A DNA stretch of 34,967 nt from Streptococcus suis (GCF_002964045.1 NZ_POPB01000311.1:1-34967), one strand, 5' to 3'; shown: positions 16,044 through 24,275, counted from the stretch's first letter. Numbers and translations are program-made. The notes: a model not told the origin generated them from the letters alone.

Positions 16044-16715
16044 TTATTTTTCCAATATTTTTGGTCCTTGTGGCGTCCCGACAATGACCTTGGAAATCAA
16101 GCCAATAAAGAGCCCATGTTCGACTACTCCCACTGTTTTATCCAGTTCGTCTGCCAAGGCCTCCGTATCCTCGATGCGTTGCAGGTCAAGGTCGATAATG
16201 AAATTCTTCATATCGGTCACGTGCTTCTGGCCGTCTTTCATCCGAAAACTCGGTCTGTAGCCTTTGGCCTCAAAGAATCGATAAAGATTTTCCGCTCCGT
16301 ACTGCACGACTTCCACTGGTAACTTGAAGGCACCTAGGGTATCAACCACTTTGGACTCATCAACGATCCAGATGCAGTCTTTGCTGTTGACCGCGACCAC
16401 CTTCTCCATAAGCAGTGCGGCACCGCCTCCCTTGATACCATTGAAGGCTCCGTCCACCTCATCAGCTCCGTCCACCGTCAAGTCCACGTGATCGACCTCG
16501 TCGATGTTTTTTAGGGGAATCCCAAGGGACGCAGCATGCTCAGCCGTGGCATGAGAGGTCGTTACGCCTGTGATTTGTAGGCCCTCCTCTGCAACCCGGC
16601 GGCCAATCTCCTGCACGAAATAGTAAGCCGTCGAGCCAGTCCCCAGCCCAACAATCATACCGTCCGTCACAAACTCAGCCGCCTTAATCCCAACCTGCTC
16701 TTTAAGGTTTGTCAT
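16044..16715 (-). CDS. rpiA: Ribose-5-phosphate isomerase A
   Basis: A 223-residue RpiA. Signatures: GTGST (25-29), 'DGADEVD' (82-88), '[11 protein letters not shown]' (95-105, with the catalytic Glu) and a C-terminal '[11 protein letters not shown]'. It interconverts ribose-5-phosphate and ribulose-5-phosphate, linking DeoB's product to the pentose phosphate pathway. AAAGGAGACAAAG precedes the ATG. Separated from deoB by a terminator and promoter, so the functional link does not require one transcript. Confidence 0.95.
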   Translation of the reverse strand: MTNLKEQVGIKAAEFVTDGMIVGLGTGSTAYYFVQEIGRRVAEEGLQITGVTTSHATAEHAASLGIPLKNIDEVDHVDLTVDGADEVDGAFNGIKGGGAALLMEKVVAVNSKDCIWIVDESKVVDTLGAFKLPVEVVQYGAENLYRFFEAKGYRPSFRMKDGQKHVTDMKNFIIDLDLQRIEDTEALADELDKTVGVVEHGLFIGLISKVIVGTPQGPKILEK

Positions 16716-16748
16716 CTTTGTCTCCTTTGAAATAAAACGATTACATAT

Positions 16749-16778
16749 AGTATATCATGGAAAACTTTGAATGGACAA
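16749..16778 (-). promoter_or_regulatory. rpiA promoter
   Basis: Minus-strand TTGTCC (16773-16778), 18-bp spacer and TATACT (16749-16754). The DNA between here and the array (16779-16863) holds nothing I recognise. Confidence 0.55.
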
Positions 16779-16863
16779 GAGGGAATTAGAAATCTTGGAG
16801 GAAAATTGGATGCTCTCATTGAAAATAGAATCTTAAATGATTGCAAAAACAATCCAATTGCTG

Positions 16864-16895
16864 TTTACAACTCACGCACCCGTGTAGGGTGCGAC
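16864..16895 (-). repeat. Degenerate leader-distal terminal repeat
   Basis: This last repeat keeps the stem-loop but has TTTACAACTCAC where the others have ATTTCAATCCAC. In crRNA terms the handle is corrupted, as is usual for the trailer-end repeat, and it confirms that the array is transcribed leftward. Confidence 0.9.
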
Positions 16896-18284
16896 TTTTC
16901 CAGAAATACTGCGGAGCATCCACAATCTTATTTCAATCCACGCACCCGTGTAGGGTGCGACTTACAGAATCCGAGACTGGTGAAATCACATACGGTATTT
17001 CAATCCACGCACCCGTGTAGGGTGCGACATGAGTTTCAAGTTATCAACAATCAAAATATCAATTTCAATCCACGCACCCGTGTAGGGTGCGACCCGCAGT
17101 TGACCTTGAAGACCTCAAGTGTCTATCTATTTCAATCCACGCACCCGTGTAGGGTGCGACTATTCAACAACGTTTTGTAAGTCAATACCGATAATTTCAA
17201 TCCACGCACCCGTGTAGGGTGCGACAAAATCTTGTTATTTCTATTAGTATCAAGATAAATTTCAATCCACGCACCCGTGTAGGGTGCGACGCGAAAATAA
17301 CACCGTCCAAACCGTTCCGAACTGAATTTCAATCCACGCACCCGTGTAGGGTGCGACTTGTTGTGTAATCTCTGCCAACAAGCCCTCTGGATTTCAATCC
17401 ACGCACCCGTGTAGGGTGCGACCAAATTCTAGCGGTGCAACAAGTTCTTCGCCTCATTTCAATCCACGCACCCGTGTAGGGTGCGACGGTAAAGCAAGAG
17501 GAAAAACCGCAAATAAAGAAAGATTTCAATCCACGCACCCGTGTAGGGTGCGACCGTGGTCACAACAGTCGTCGACAGGAAATCTAAAAATTTCAATCCA
17601 CGCACCCGTGTAGGGTGCGACGTTGGAAGCGCAAGATGTATTTCACTACGTTAAAATTTCAATCCACGCACCCGTGTAGGGTGCGACGTATGCTCGAGCG
17701 TGGAGCGATTGAGTTCGCTGAATTTCAATCCACGCACCCGTGTAGGGTGCGACAACAGTGTCAAAAGCCTTGTACCTGCTCATTTTGTTATTTCAATCCA
17801 CGCACCCGTGTAGGGTGCGACTACAGCTTCATAACCGCCTGTGTAGCCGTAATTTTATTTCAATCCACGCACCCGTGTAGGGTGCGACTTTCACGTTCAT
17901 AGCGTTTAAGCCTTTCTATACTGATTTCAATCCACGCACCCGTGTAGGGTGCGACCACAAAAGGAGTACGGCAGTGCGGTTATTTAAAATTTCAATCCAC
18001 GCACCCGTGTAGGGTGCGACTGTGACTTCGGTCAGCGGTACTACTAGCATCGAGATTTCAATCCACGCACCCGTGTAGGGTGCGACTTATACGTTTAGTT
18101 GTTGTATCAATGACAATCCAAATTTCAATCCACGCACCCGTGTAGGGTGCGACAGAGAGTACAGGGATGAATGCCTCAGATATTATATTTCAATCCACGC
18201 ACCCGTGTAGGGTGCGACTGCCGTGCGTTGATTTGCACAACGATTCTGGATTATTTCAATCCACGCACCCGTGTAGGGTGCGAC
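16864..18284 (-). CRISPR. Type I-C CRISPR array, 22 repeats and 21 spacers
   Basis: The 32-bp repeat starts ATTTCAATCCACGCACCC on the plus strand; the crRNA strand is minus, since the leader and cas2 lie to the right. In crRNA orientation the repeat has a 7-bp stem CGCACCC/GGGTGCG, loop TACAC, and the 11-nt handle TGGATTGAAAT, a classic type I-C layout. Repeats 2-22 (counted from 16864) read identical to me. Spacers are 33-36 bp (8 of 33, 5 of 34, 7 of 35, 1 of 36). I see no duplicated spacers. Protospacer sources cannot be named without a search. Confidence 0.98.
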
Positions 18285-18429
18285 AGTGCCATTTGACACT
18301 GTTTTGTAAAAATAAAGTTTCTACAGATATAGAAAATACCATAAATTCACTCTATTTTCACTGTTTTTCATATGTTTTTCACGCGAATCTCCTCGCATTT
18401 TATGAGTAAGTCCGATTCGCAGAGAGAAT
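18285..18429 (-). promoter_or_regulatory. CRISPR leader
   Basis: 145 bp, AT-rich, between the cas2 stop and the first repeat. It contains an inverted repeat GCGAATC (18383-18389)/GATTCGC (18414-18420) near cas2. I could not pick a convincing -35/-10 for the array. It should hold the array promoter and the adaptation signals. Confidence 0.75.
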
Positions 18430-18723
18430 CTATAACAGAAGGACTCCCTGATCTGGATCATAACTAGTATCTCGTCCAATAGTTTCCACTCGATTTTGCC
18501 AGTTTTTTCCTAGCATATAAAAGCGGATACTGTCCTGCTCCTTATCAATGATTTCCAATAATCTATTCTTTACTTCAACAAATTCTGCTGGAGTGACTGA
18601 ACATTCGAAGACAGAATGTTGCACACGTTGACCAAAATCAACGCACAACTTGGCTACTTTTCTCAACCGCTTTCGTCCAACTGCTGTTTCTGTATTGACA
18701 TCATAGGTCACTAATACCATCAT
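18430..18723 (-). CDS. cas2: CRISPR-associated endoribonuclease Cas2 (type I-C)
   Basis: A 97-residue ferredoxin-fold Cas2: 'MVLVTYDV' beta-1 with conserved Asp8, a basic helix 'RKRLRKVAKLC', 'QHSVFECSV' and 'DSIRFYML'. It bridges two Cas1 dimers in the spacer-integration complex. Begins 10 bp after cas1 with GGAG 7 nt upstream; two ATGs are adjacent and either could serve. Confidence 0.96.
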   Translation of the reverse strand: MMVLVTYDVNTETAVGRKRLRKVAKLCVDFGQRVQHSVFECSVTPAEFVEVKNRLLEIIDKEQDSIRFYMLGKNWQNRVETIGRDTSYDPDQGVLLL

Positions 18724-18733
18724 AATATAGCTC

Positions 18734-19759
18734 CTATATCATAAACGGAGGATAGCTATCCAACTCGCCTCGAATAGCTTTTGCAAGTAATTGAGCTTGG
18801 ACATAAGGCAACAACATTAATTTGACTTTTTCCTGCGTAAATGGATGTTCAACTTCTGTATGTTTTCGCTTTTGCCAGGCTTCAATGAAAACTGCTCTGC
18901 CTTTTTCAGTCAACAAAACACTTGCATTTTCTTTAATATCAAAATGCTTTTTCGTTAGCTGGCCTCTATTGATTAAGGAAAATACAAAACGATCAACAAT
19001 GAAGGAACGAAATTCCTCAACTAAATCCAAAGCCAGACTCGCACGACCAGGACGGTCTGTGTGGAAAAATCCAACATAACTATCCAGACCAACCGCTTCA
19101 AGTGCTGATTGGCATTCATAGGTCAACAGACTGTAACCGAAGGAAAGTAAGGCATTCACACAATCCAACGGAGGCCTTCTACTGCGACCATTGAATTGAA
19201 ACGTCTCCTTATCAGCCAAAACCATTTCGTTGAATAGGCGGAAATAGTGATTCGCTGCCTGCCCCTCAATTCCCAGAAGAGTTTCCTTATCCAGAGTTGT
19301 TTGGACCATTTCCACTGCCCAAGTTAGCTCTGTATTGACCTCTTCAAATAGATTTCCATCCACCCTATCTTTATGATCTCTACGAAATCGCAACAGGTAT
19401 TTTCTGGAATTAGAGATTTTAGATAGAATAAAACGTTTGGCAAATTCCAGAGATAAAGCATCATCAGCTAAGCGATACTGTTGCCGTCTTAACAGAACAT
19501 TTCCATTCGTCGGACCTACAAACCGGCCACAAAATCGCCCTTGAGGTGTATGGAAGGAAAGGTTAATCTGGTGTTCTGCACACAGTTCAATTAAAGACGG
19601 AGAGGCTCCTAGATAGGAAAAACACACAATACCATCTATAATGCGATAGGGAAAGCGGTGAACGGCAACGCCATTTTGCTTAATAACAATGTTGTCCCGC
19701 TCTCTAGTTAAATAAAAATCTTCCTGAGTCAGATAGAGTGTATTCAGCAGTTTCTTCAT
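18734..19759 (-). CDS. cas1: CRISPR-associated endonuclease Cas1 (type I-C)
   Basis: A 341-residue Cas1. N-terminal beta domain about 1-90, then the helical catalytic domain with Glu165 (GIEGQAA), His233 (GFFHTDRPG) and Glu248 (LDLVEEFR). It is the integrase that inserts spacers at the leader end. The start ATG overlaps the cas4 stop (ATGA) and follows GGAGGGGTT. Confidence 0.97.
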   Translation of the reverse strand: MKKLLNTLYLTQEDFYLTRERDNIVIKQNGVAVHRFPYRIIDGIVCFSYLGASPSLIELCAEHQINLSFHTPQGRFCGRFVGPTNGNVLLRRQQYRLADDALSLEFAKRFILSKISNSRKYLLRFRRDHKDRVDGNLFEEVNTELTWAVEMVQTTLDKETLLGIEGQAANHYFRLFNEMVLADKETFQFNGRSRRPPLDCVNALLSFGYSLLTYECQSALEAVGLDSYVGFFHTDRPGRASLALDLVEEFRSFIVDRFVFSLINRGQLTKKHFDIKENASVLLTEKGRAVFIEAWQKRKHTEVEHPFTQEKVKLMLLPYVQAQLLAKAIRGELDSYPPFMI

Positions 19760-20427
19760 AACCCCTCCTCGCTTACCATGGATTGTTGGATATAATGAGC
19801 AACACTACGCGATTTTTTACTCAATCTAGGCATACAAATATCTACCAGTGAGCAAAGTTGGCAATTCTTAAAATACTCAGCCTTTGGCAAATCTCTTTTC
19901 TGATAAAGGTCATGCATTTGACTAGCTAATTCAACAACCAGATGCCTCAATTCAGCACTAATGCTAATTTCTACTTTTTTATTGACACTATGATAGTACA
20001 AATAGCCCTTATCAATTTTGCAACCAAGTGTTTCCTCCAAACACATGGTCTGTGCTACCAATTGAACAATATCCCGTTCATCTTTTTTCGGCTTACCACG
20101 CTTATATTCAACGATAGTTGGAATCCATTTACCACGTTTTCCACTCAGTGAAATGCCCGCCTCATCTTTATGGAATTCCACAACATCCAAAATCCCGTAA
20201 AGACCTAACTCCTGAGACGATACCTGCATCGCCCTAGAAATCAAGAAATCCTTACGTTTTTCCTTGATATAGGGATTGTCAGCTTTTTGATGAAGAAACT
20301 GACCGTGAGTGGTTGCCTCATTTTCAGCCCATTCTTGATAAATATGGATCAAAGCCCATTGACGTTTGCAGAACTGAAAATGTTGAATACCAGACAACAT
20401 CAAATAATCATCTTCTGCATAGGCCAT
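19756..20427 (-). CDS. cas4: CRISPR-associated exonuclease Cas4
   Basis: A 223-residue RecB-type nuclease. Four cluster cysteines are Cys20, Cys189, Cys192 and Cys198; nuclease residues include His46, Asp81 (GILDVVE) and Glu107-Lys109 (VEYKRG), followed by a Q-rich motif III region. It trims prespacers and selects for PAM together with Cas1-Cas2. Separated from cas7 by 1 nt, overlapping cas1 by 4. Confidence 0.96.
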   Translation of the reverse strand: MAYAEDDYLMLSGIQHFQFCKRQWALIHIYQEWAENEATTHGQFLHQKADNPYIKEKRKDFLISRAMQVSSQELGLYGILDVVEFHKDEAGISLSGKRGKWIPTIVEYKRGKPKKDERDIVQLVAQTMCLEETLGCKIDKGYLYYHSVNKKVEISISAELRHLVVELASQMHDLYQKRDLPKAEYFKNCQLCSLVDICMPRLSKKSRSVAHYIQQSMVSEEGL

Positions 20428-20428
20428 C

Positions 20429-21280
20429 TTACAATCCTTCTAAAATCTCAACTTTCAATCCCTTAACCTGAAACTCAGCTAGCTCTTTCTGATTCAGTCC
20501 AATCGCATACTCTTCATAGCTTGACTTGTCTTGTTTTTCCTTATCAAATTCTAACAAGTCGAAGACACGTGCACTGGAAACATTGCCCAGTTTATTGGAA
20601 TGAGTAAACCAGAAAACCTCACGAACACGCATAGAGCCTTCTGGACGAGCTGATGACGCATCATTTTCAAATAGGGTAATCAGGGTTTCTTTCAAAACCT
20701 CCGCATCTTCTGCCGTAAAGCCTGTCTTCTCTGCAAAATAAGCATTGATAGACCCCTTGATAACATACACACCGTAGTCTACAAAATGCTTGGTTCCCAT
20801 GGTGTCAGAAGAACGACCTCCTGCTTTCTTAGGTTCCACACCATTTGTACTTCTAGTAATCTGCAAACTAGAAATGATAATTGGTTCTAACGAATGAGCC
20901 ATGCTAACAGAAACTGGACCACGGATAGCAAAAGAACGGTCCTTCAAATACGTGAAGACCTGACCAAATGAGCGAACATCTAGCCAGATTTGATTGGCCT
21001 TTTCATTGATTTCCTCATCTGATTCTTTTCCAGAAAATTGAACTTTGAAGCGTTTTTCTAAAGAATTTAACCCATCTTCAATCCGATCGTTTGCCTGGAC
21101 AAAAATCTTATGCCCCATATCCTGCATCCGGTTACGAATTTTCCGCTTAATCGCAACATCACTAATAATCCCTTGGTTCTTAGCATTCGTACGTGGCATA
21201 TTTCCTGATAAAGGATCGCCATTAGCATTGGCCTCACGTACCTCAATGGTCACCATAAAATCTATTTTCTGTTCCAACAT
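20429..21280 (-). CDS. cas7: Type I-C Cascade backbone protein Cas7 (Csd2)
   Basis: A 283-residue Cas7/Csd2 protein with the type I-C N-terminus 'VTIEVREANANGDPLSGNMPRTN' and 'MGTKHFVDYGVYVIKGSINAYFAEKTGF'. Seven copies form the helical crRNA filament of the effector. Start 3 bp after the cas8c stop; ribosome site AGTGAGGAA lies in the cas8c end. Confidence 0.96.
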   Translation of the reverse strand: MLEQKIDFMVTIEVREANANGDPLSGNMPRTNAKNQGIISDVAIKRKIRNRMQDMGHKIFVQANDRIEDGLNSLEKRFKVQFSGKESDEEINEKANQIWLDVRSFGQVFTYLKDRSFAIRGPVSVSMAHSLEPIIISSLQITRSTNGVEPKKAGGRSSDTMGTKHFVDYGVYVIKGSINAYFAEKTGFTAEDAEVLKETLITLFENDASSARPEGSMRVREVFWFTHSNKLGNVSSARVFDLLEFDKEKQDKSSYEEYAIGLNQKELAEFQVKGLKVEILEGL

Positions 21281-21283
21281 TCT

Positions 21284-21679
21284 CTATTCCTCACTTTCAG
21301 TTTTTTCTTGTTTTGTGTAAAAGTATTGCTTCTCAGCATAATAACCAAATATAAAGCGATAGTCTAATGGGTCATTTATTCCACGTTCTTGCATCAAAGG
21401 CCCTAATAACTCCATGATTTCTTCCCGCTCTTTGTCCAATTTCTTAAAGATGCCCGGACTGTTTAACTTGACCGCCTCTTCATAAGGTTTGATTTTATTT
21501 GTCAAATTCATCATCAACTTAGCTGGTTGGCTGGTATAGGCAGTCCAATAACGTTCCGCATTGGTGATTCGATCATTTTTTGAACCGTCTAACTGATACC
21601 GTTGAAGCTCTAACAATTCAAAAATCGCCAACAATCGTCCAAACAAATAGGAACGATCCTTATTCTTGTGGTCTAACAT
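21284..21679 (-). CDS. cas11c: Cas11c small subunit by internal initiation within cas8c
   Basis: In frame inside cas8c, AAGGAGG (21691-21697) lies 11 nt upstream of an ATG (21677-21679), giving a 131-residue helical protein identical to the Cas8c C-terminus ('MLDHKNKDRSYLFGRLLAIF' onward). Type I-C systems in other bacteria make Cas11c this way, at about this size. The ribosome site encodes Lys-Glu-Glu in Cas8c. The exact start is inferred; a TTG lies 9 nt upstream of the ATG. Confidence 0.7.
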   Translation of the reverse strand: MLDHKNKDRSYLFGRLLAIFELLELQRYQLDGSKNDRITNAERYWTAYTSQPAKLMMNLTNKIKPYEEAVKLNSPGIFKKLDKEREEIMELLGPLMQERGINDPLDYRFIFGYYAEKQYFYTKQEKTESEE

Positions 21680-23185
21680 CGGTGTCAACTCCTCCTTATT
21701 AGTTTTATGTAAAAGGGCCAAGGAAACAAATAATACCTTGTTCCATGTGTTCCCATATCTCTGACGTTGCTTGATATTGTCTTTTAATTTACCAAGAATC
21801 GTATCCGGAACATCTTTCCCGTCGATCATACTAGTAGCCAATTTTTGGAACTGATCACTCTTGAACTTGTCGTTATCCAGTTCCAAGAATCGACCTCTGT
21901 CTACCCCATAGGCTGCCAAAATAATATCTATATAACTCGGTGGACACTCAGCATACTCTCCATTTTTCTTTTTAAACGGCCAAGAATACTTGTCCTGCCA
22001 TCTGTTGAGATTATCTAGTAATTGTGAGACAGCTAGTTGTCTAAAGTATTTAAGGGCAACACGACCATCATTTGTCTTGTTAATAATAGCAACATAATAA
22101 GTTGCTCCATCACCAAATTCTTTTTTACCGTGGATAAAGGCAGAGCGAATTTTCTTATTGACCTCTGTTACTTGAAATTTTGTGCTATCATCTGAAGATA
22201 TTTCTCCAAAATCAAACATTCCACCATCTTCAATCTCTTCCACTTTCGGAGTGGTTATATCTAATTGAGTCTCATTAGTCAAATCATCACTAAACCAATT
22301 GATCAAATGCTGTCCTGACCCTAACCATGCGTGTGTATGTTCATTCTCCAATAAAAACTTTGCCATCAAATGAATCTTTTCCGAAGTCTGATTCCCAACT
22401 GTAAAGACTTCCTCTCGCTCCTTGAAACGTCCTTTATAGGTTTCAATGTTATTGCTGACAGAAATTAGTTTGGCATTGCCAATCAACCCGCGGTGTTTGG
22501 CAGCCAGCACTTCTTGCTTCCCACTAATATTACAGATGATATCTGCCTGCTGATTCGATTCCACATATGAAATGTAAGCCTTATGTAAGTCCAAATAGTT
22601 GGTAACAGAAACGGTTTGATAGCCAATGAATTGATCAATTTTAAATTCCAGAAAAGCAGTTGATAGGTCAACAGTCTTTTTACTATCATCACTGTTCAGA
22701 TAGGTTACTTTTAACCCCTCTCTACTGGTTACTCTACTAAAAAGGGACTGGACAATCTTCTCTATAAAGTCATCCTGTAGCAGAAAATGCTGGATATGAC
22801 TCAAAAATGTTTTAACTTCTTGTTCCTGACACTGAGAAATCCATTCATTCAACTGACGATGATAGGTATCATACTGTCCTTGGTCTATCTCTGAAAGATA
22901 GTAAGTTAATTTATCAACCAACGGGTGCGGAGCTGGATTTTTCCCCGCACGAGCCACCGAGTCAGAAGTCACCGGAAAGATGATACTCTCGCCATCAGCC
23001 ATAAAATCTGCCTTCATGAAATTTCCTTCATTGTCTAGTAGGACGGCTATCGTATCCTTTCCACTTGAACGACGACTGGTATGGTAAATCGGTAGGAGGG
23101 GATTGGTTGATTTTTGAGCGTTGTCAACCCAGCCTGTGTCCTCAGCTGCTTCATAAGCCCGTAAAAGTGCTGTAAAAAAATCCAT
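21284..23185 (-). CDS. cas8c: Type I-C Cascade large subunit Cas8c (Csd1)
   Basis: A 633-residue Csd1/Cas8c protein of normal length. Type-typical stretches are 'MDFFTALLRAYEAAEDTG', 'PIYHTSRRSSGKDTIAVLLD', 'WLGSGQHLINWFSDD' and the C-terminal helical domain from about residue 500. It recognises the PAM and holds the target. Its ATG shares one base with the cas5 stop (TAATG). An in-frame internal ribosome site would also yield Cas11c. Confidence 0.96.
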   Translation of the reverse strand: MDFFTALLRAYEAAEDTGWVDNAQKSTNPLLPIYHTSRRSSGKDTIAVLLDNEGNFMKADFMADGESIIFPVTSDSVARAGKNPAPHPLVDKLTYYLSEIDQGQYDTYHRQLNEWISQCQEQEVKTFLSHIQHFLLQDDFIEKIVQSLFSRVTSREGLKVTYLNSDDSKKTVDLSTAFLEFKIDQFIGYQTVSVTNYLDLHKAYISYVESNQQADIICNISGKQEVLAAKHRGLIGNAKLISVSNNIETYKGRFKEREEVFTVGNQTSEKIHLMAKFLLENEHTHAWLGSGQHLINWFSDDLTNETQLDITTPKVEEIEDGGMFDFGEISSDDSTKFQVTEVNKKIRSAFIHGKKEFGDGATYYVAIINKTNDGRVALKYFRQLAVSQLLDNLNRWQDKYSWPFKKKNGEYAECPPSYIDIILAAYGVDRGRFLELDNDKFKSDQFQKLATSMIDGKDVPDTILGKLKDNIKQRQRYGNTWNKVLFVSLALLHKTNKEELTPMLDHKNKDRSYLFGRLLAIFELLELQRYQLDGSKNDRITNAERYWTAYTSQPAKLMMNLTNKIKPYEEAVKLNSPGIFKKLDKEREEIMELLGPLMQERGINDPLDYRFIFGYYAEKQYFYTKQEKTESEE

Positions 23186-23922
23186 TAGCGACCTCCTTCC
23201 TCATTTTCTTGATCTCGTGAGTAAATATCAAATTCTTCTTCTACTGACCTGATGTCACCAGAGGTCTTAAACACATAATCAGAGAGAGTATTGACAATCT
23301 CGCATTCTTCTTGCTCCTTAAACCGTATGACACTGTTTTCCATGACGGTCTTTGTAAAATAGGAACGAAGCGGTTGATTAGACTCTGTTGGATAGGCAAA
23401 TGAATGAAACATAATTCCAAAATCAATGGTCTTATCTGCATATTCTAATTTAGCTGTTTCATATTCTTCCTGGCTAATCGCTTCAACTAAACCAAGACAT
23501 TCCCTGGTTCCAAGAAAGACATCTCGGCGTCCTCCTTTTTTAATAGACCTTTCCATAATCGCCTCATGTTTATTTGGCAGACGATCATGCACTAAATCTG
23601 GGCGATTTTCATTCCAGATAAAGTGAAATTTGACCAGGTATTCCACATTGCTGAGGTAAGAGACATAACTTAAGTCAGCTCCATAATTAGCCAACAAGGC
23701 TCGGACTCCATGAAGTTCCGTTTGAATTTGATTGACAATCTTCACTTCTGTCACAACATTTGTGATAGTTGGTTTATAGTAAACCGCATCCACCACACCT
23801 TTTAATGCCTGTCGAGTAGGAACGGCATAGCTTGACCTTTCTCCACCACCCTTGGTAGCTGGATTTGTAAAGAGAGCCAGGTCGCCCTTCACCCGCAGGT
23901 AAAAATTCCGTGAACGATACAA
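23185..23922 (-). CDS. cas5: Cas5 (Cas5c/d), type I-C pre-crRNA processing endonuclease
   Basis: A 245-residue Cas5d-type protein ('YRSRNFYLRVKGDLALFTNP', 'KGGGERSSYAVPTRQALKGVVDA', 'KGGRRDVFLGTRECLG'). In type I-C it replaces Cas6, cutting the pre-crRNA at the base of the repeat stem and holding the 11-nt handle. No ATG is available: TTG codons lie at 23926-23928 and 23920-23922. I chose the second because GGAGG is 9 nt upstream of it against 3 nt for the first, and because I remember S. pyogenes Cas5 beginning MYRSR. First cas gene of the cascade-adaptation operon. Confidence 0.93.
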   Translation of the reverse strand: MYRSRNFYLRVKGDLALFTNPATKGGGERSSYAVPTRQALKGVVDAVYYKPTITNVVTEVKIVNQIQTELHGVRALLANYGADLSYVSYLSNVEYLVKFHFIWNENRPDLVHDRLPNKHEAIMERSIKKGGRRDVFLGTRECLGLVEAISQEEYETAKLEYADKTIDFGIMFHSFAYPTESNQPLRSYFTKTVMENSVIRFKEQEECEIVNTLSDYVFKTSGDIRSVEEEFDIYSRDQENEEGGR

Positions 23923-24079
23923 AATCAAGTTCCTCCTTTTCTTTTTTTATCATAGTAAAGATAGACTACAACAGAAATGTACAACCTAAGTAACAGGATA
24001 GCTAGCGGTGGCACCATAGCCTTCAACTACAGTAACCACTGACTAACTCGTAAAAATAATTTTTTTCAAATGACCGAAA
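23923..24079 (-). other. Leader between the small peptide gene and cas5
   Basis: No gene. I see no convincing rho-independent terminator on the minus strand, so transcripts from the promoter at 24218 may read into cas5. A TATGAT sequence about 26 nt before the cas5 ribosome site could be a weak promoter but lacks a -35. A loosely paired GCTA...TAGC region around 24010-24030 is present. Confidence 0.45.
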
Positions 24080-24181
24080 TTACTTATCCTTATTTCCTGA
24101 ACGGCAAGCAAAAACCAAGTAAGCTACGGCCGTTAGAATAGCTGGTAATCGCTCCAACAATTTGTCTATTAGTTGAATCAT
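24080..24181 (-). CDS. 33-residue hydrophobic peptide, candidate CRISPR-repressed toxin (CreT-like)
   Basis: ATG at 24179-24181, TAA at 24080-24082. The peptide has an amphipathic N-terminus (MIQLIDKLLERLP), a hydrophobic helix at about residues 12-26 and a short charged tail ending in KDK, the shape of membrane-acting type I toxins such as Fst, though I see no sequence match. A strong AAGGAGGT lies 17 nt upstream of the ATG; between them 5'-TATAC-agaa-GTATA-3' can fold and bring the two closer. It sits between cas3 and cas5, and its promoter carries a site matched by the crRNA-like RNA next door. Alternatives: a leader peptide for cas5, or chance. Toxicity is inference. Confidence 0.55.
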   Translation of the reverse strand: MIQLIDKLLERLPAILTAVAYLVFACRSGNKDK

Positions 24182-24217
24182 ATACTTCTGTATAGGTACC
24201 TCCTTATTGTGATATCT

Positions 24218-24249
24218 ATTATATTATCAATATTGCAATTCATAGTAAA
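24218..24249 (-). promoter_or_regulatory. Leftward promoter for the small peptide and probably cas5
   Basis: Perfect TATAAT on the minus strand at 24218-24223. The -35 is poor: ACTATG at 17-bp spacing, or TTTACT (24244-24249) at 20 bp. Predicted start about 24211, leaving a short leader to AAGGAGGT. The -35 region lies within the predicted Cascade target (24239-24275), so binding there would block RNA polymerase. Confidence 0.6.
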
Positions 24250-24275
24250 GTGAAACAATATTTGCATTGTTTGTT
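24239..24275 (+). promoter_or_regulatory. Predicted Cascade target site with TTC PAM
   Basis: TTC (24239-24241), the type I-C PAM, is followed by ATAGTAAAGTGAAACA (24242-24257). The pseudo-spacer of the nearby crRNA-like RNA starts ATAGTTAAGTGGAACA. The match is 14 of 16, with the mismatches at positions 6 and 12 exactly, bases that type I effectors do not read. Beyond position 16 the match is random, which should allow binding but not Cas3 recruitment or cleavage. A 34-bp footprint would end beside the -35 of the RNA's own promoter. Confidence 0.8.

Noticed and set aside
16779..16863. Possible gene remnant between rpiA and the array
   Set aside because: A short open stretch with no start signal or recognisable protein; treated as trailer-side flank.
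16767..18409. Open frames on both strands across the CRISPR array, with repeated FNPRTRVGCD, FQSTHPCRVR or SHPTRVRGLK motifs
   Set aside because: They are translations of the 32-bp repeat plus spacers; no ribosome sites and no protein family.
24003..24030. T-box-like core GGTGGCACC on the plus strand in the cas3-cas5 gap
   Set aside because: The following CGCG is missing, there is no specifier stem or terminator, and no downstream amino-acid gene on that strand.
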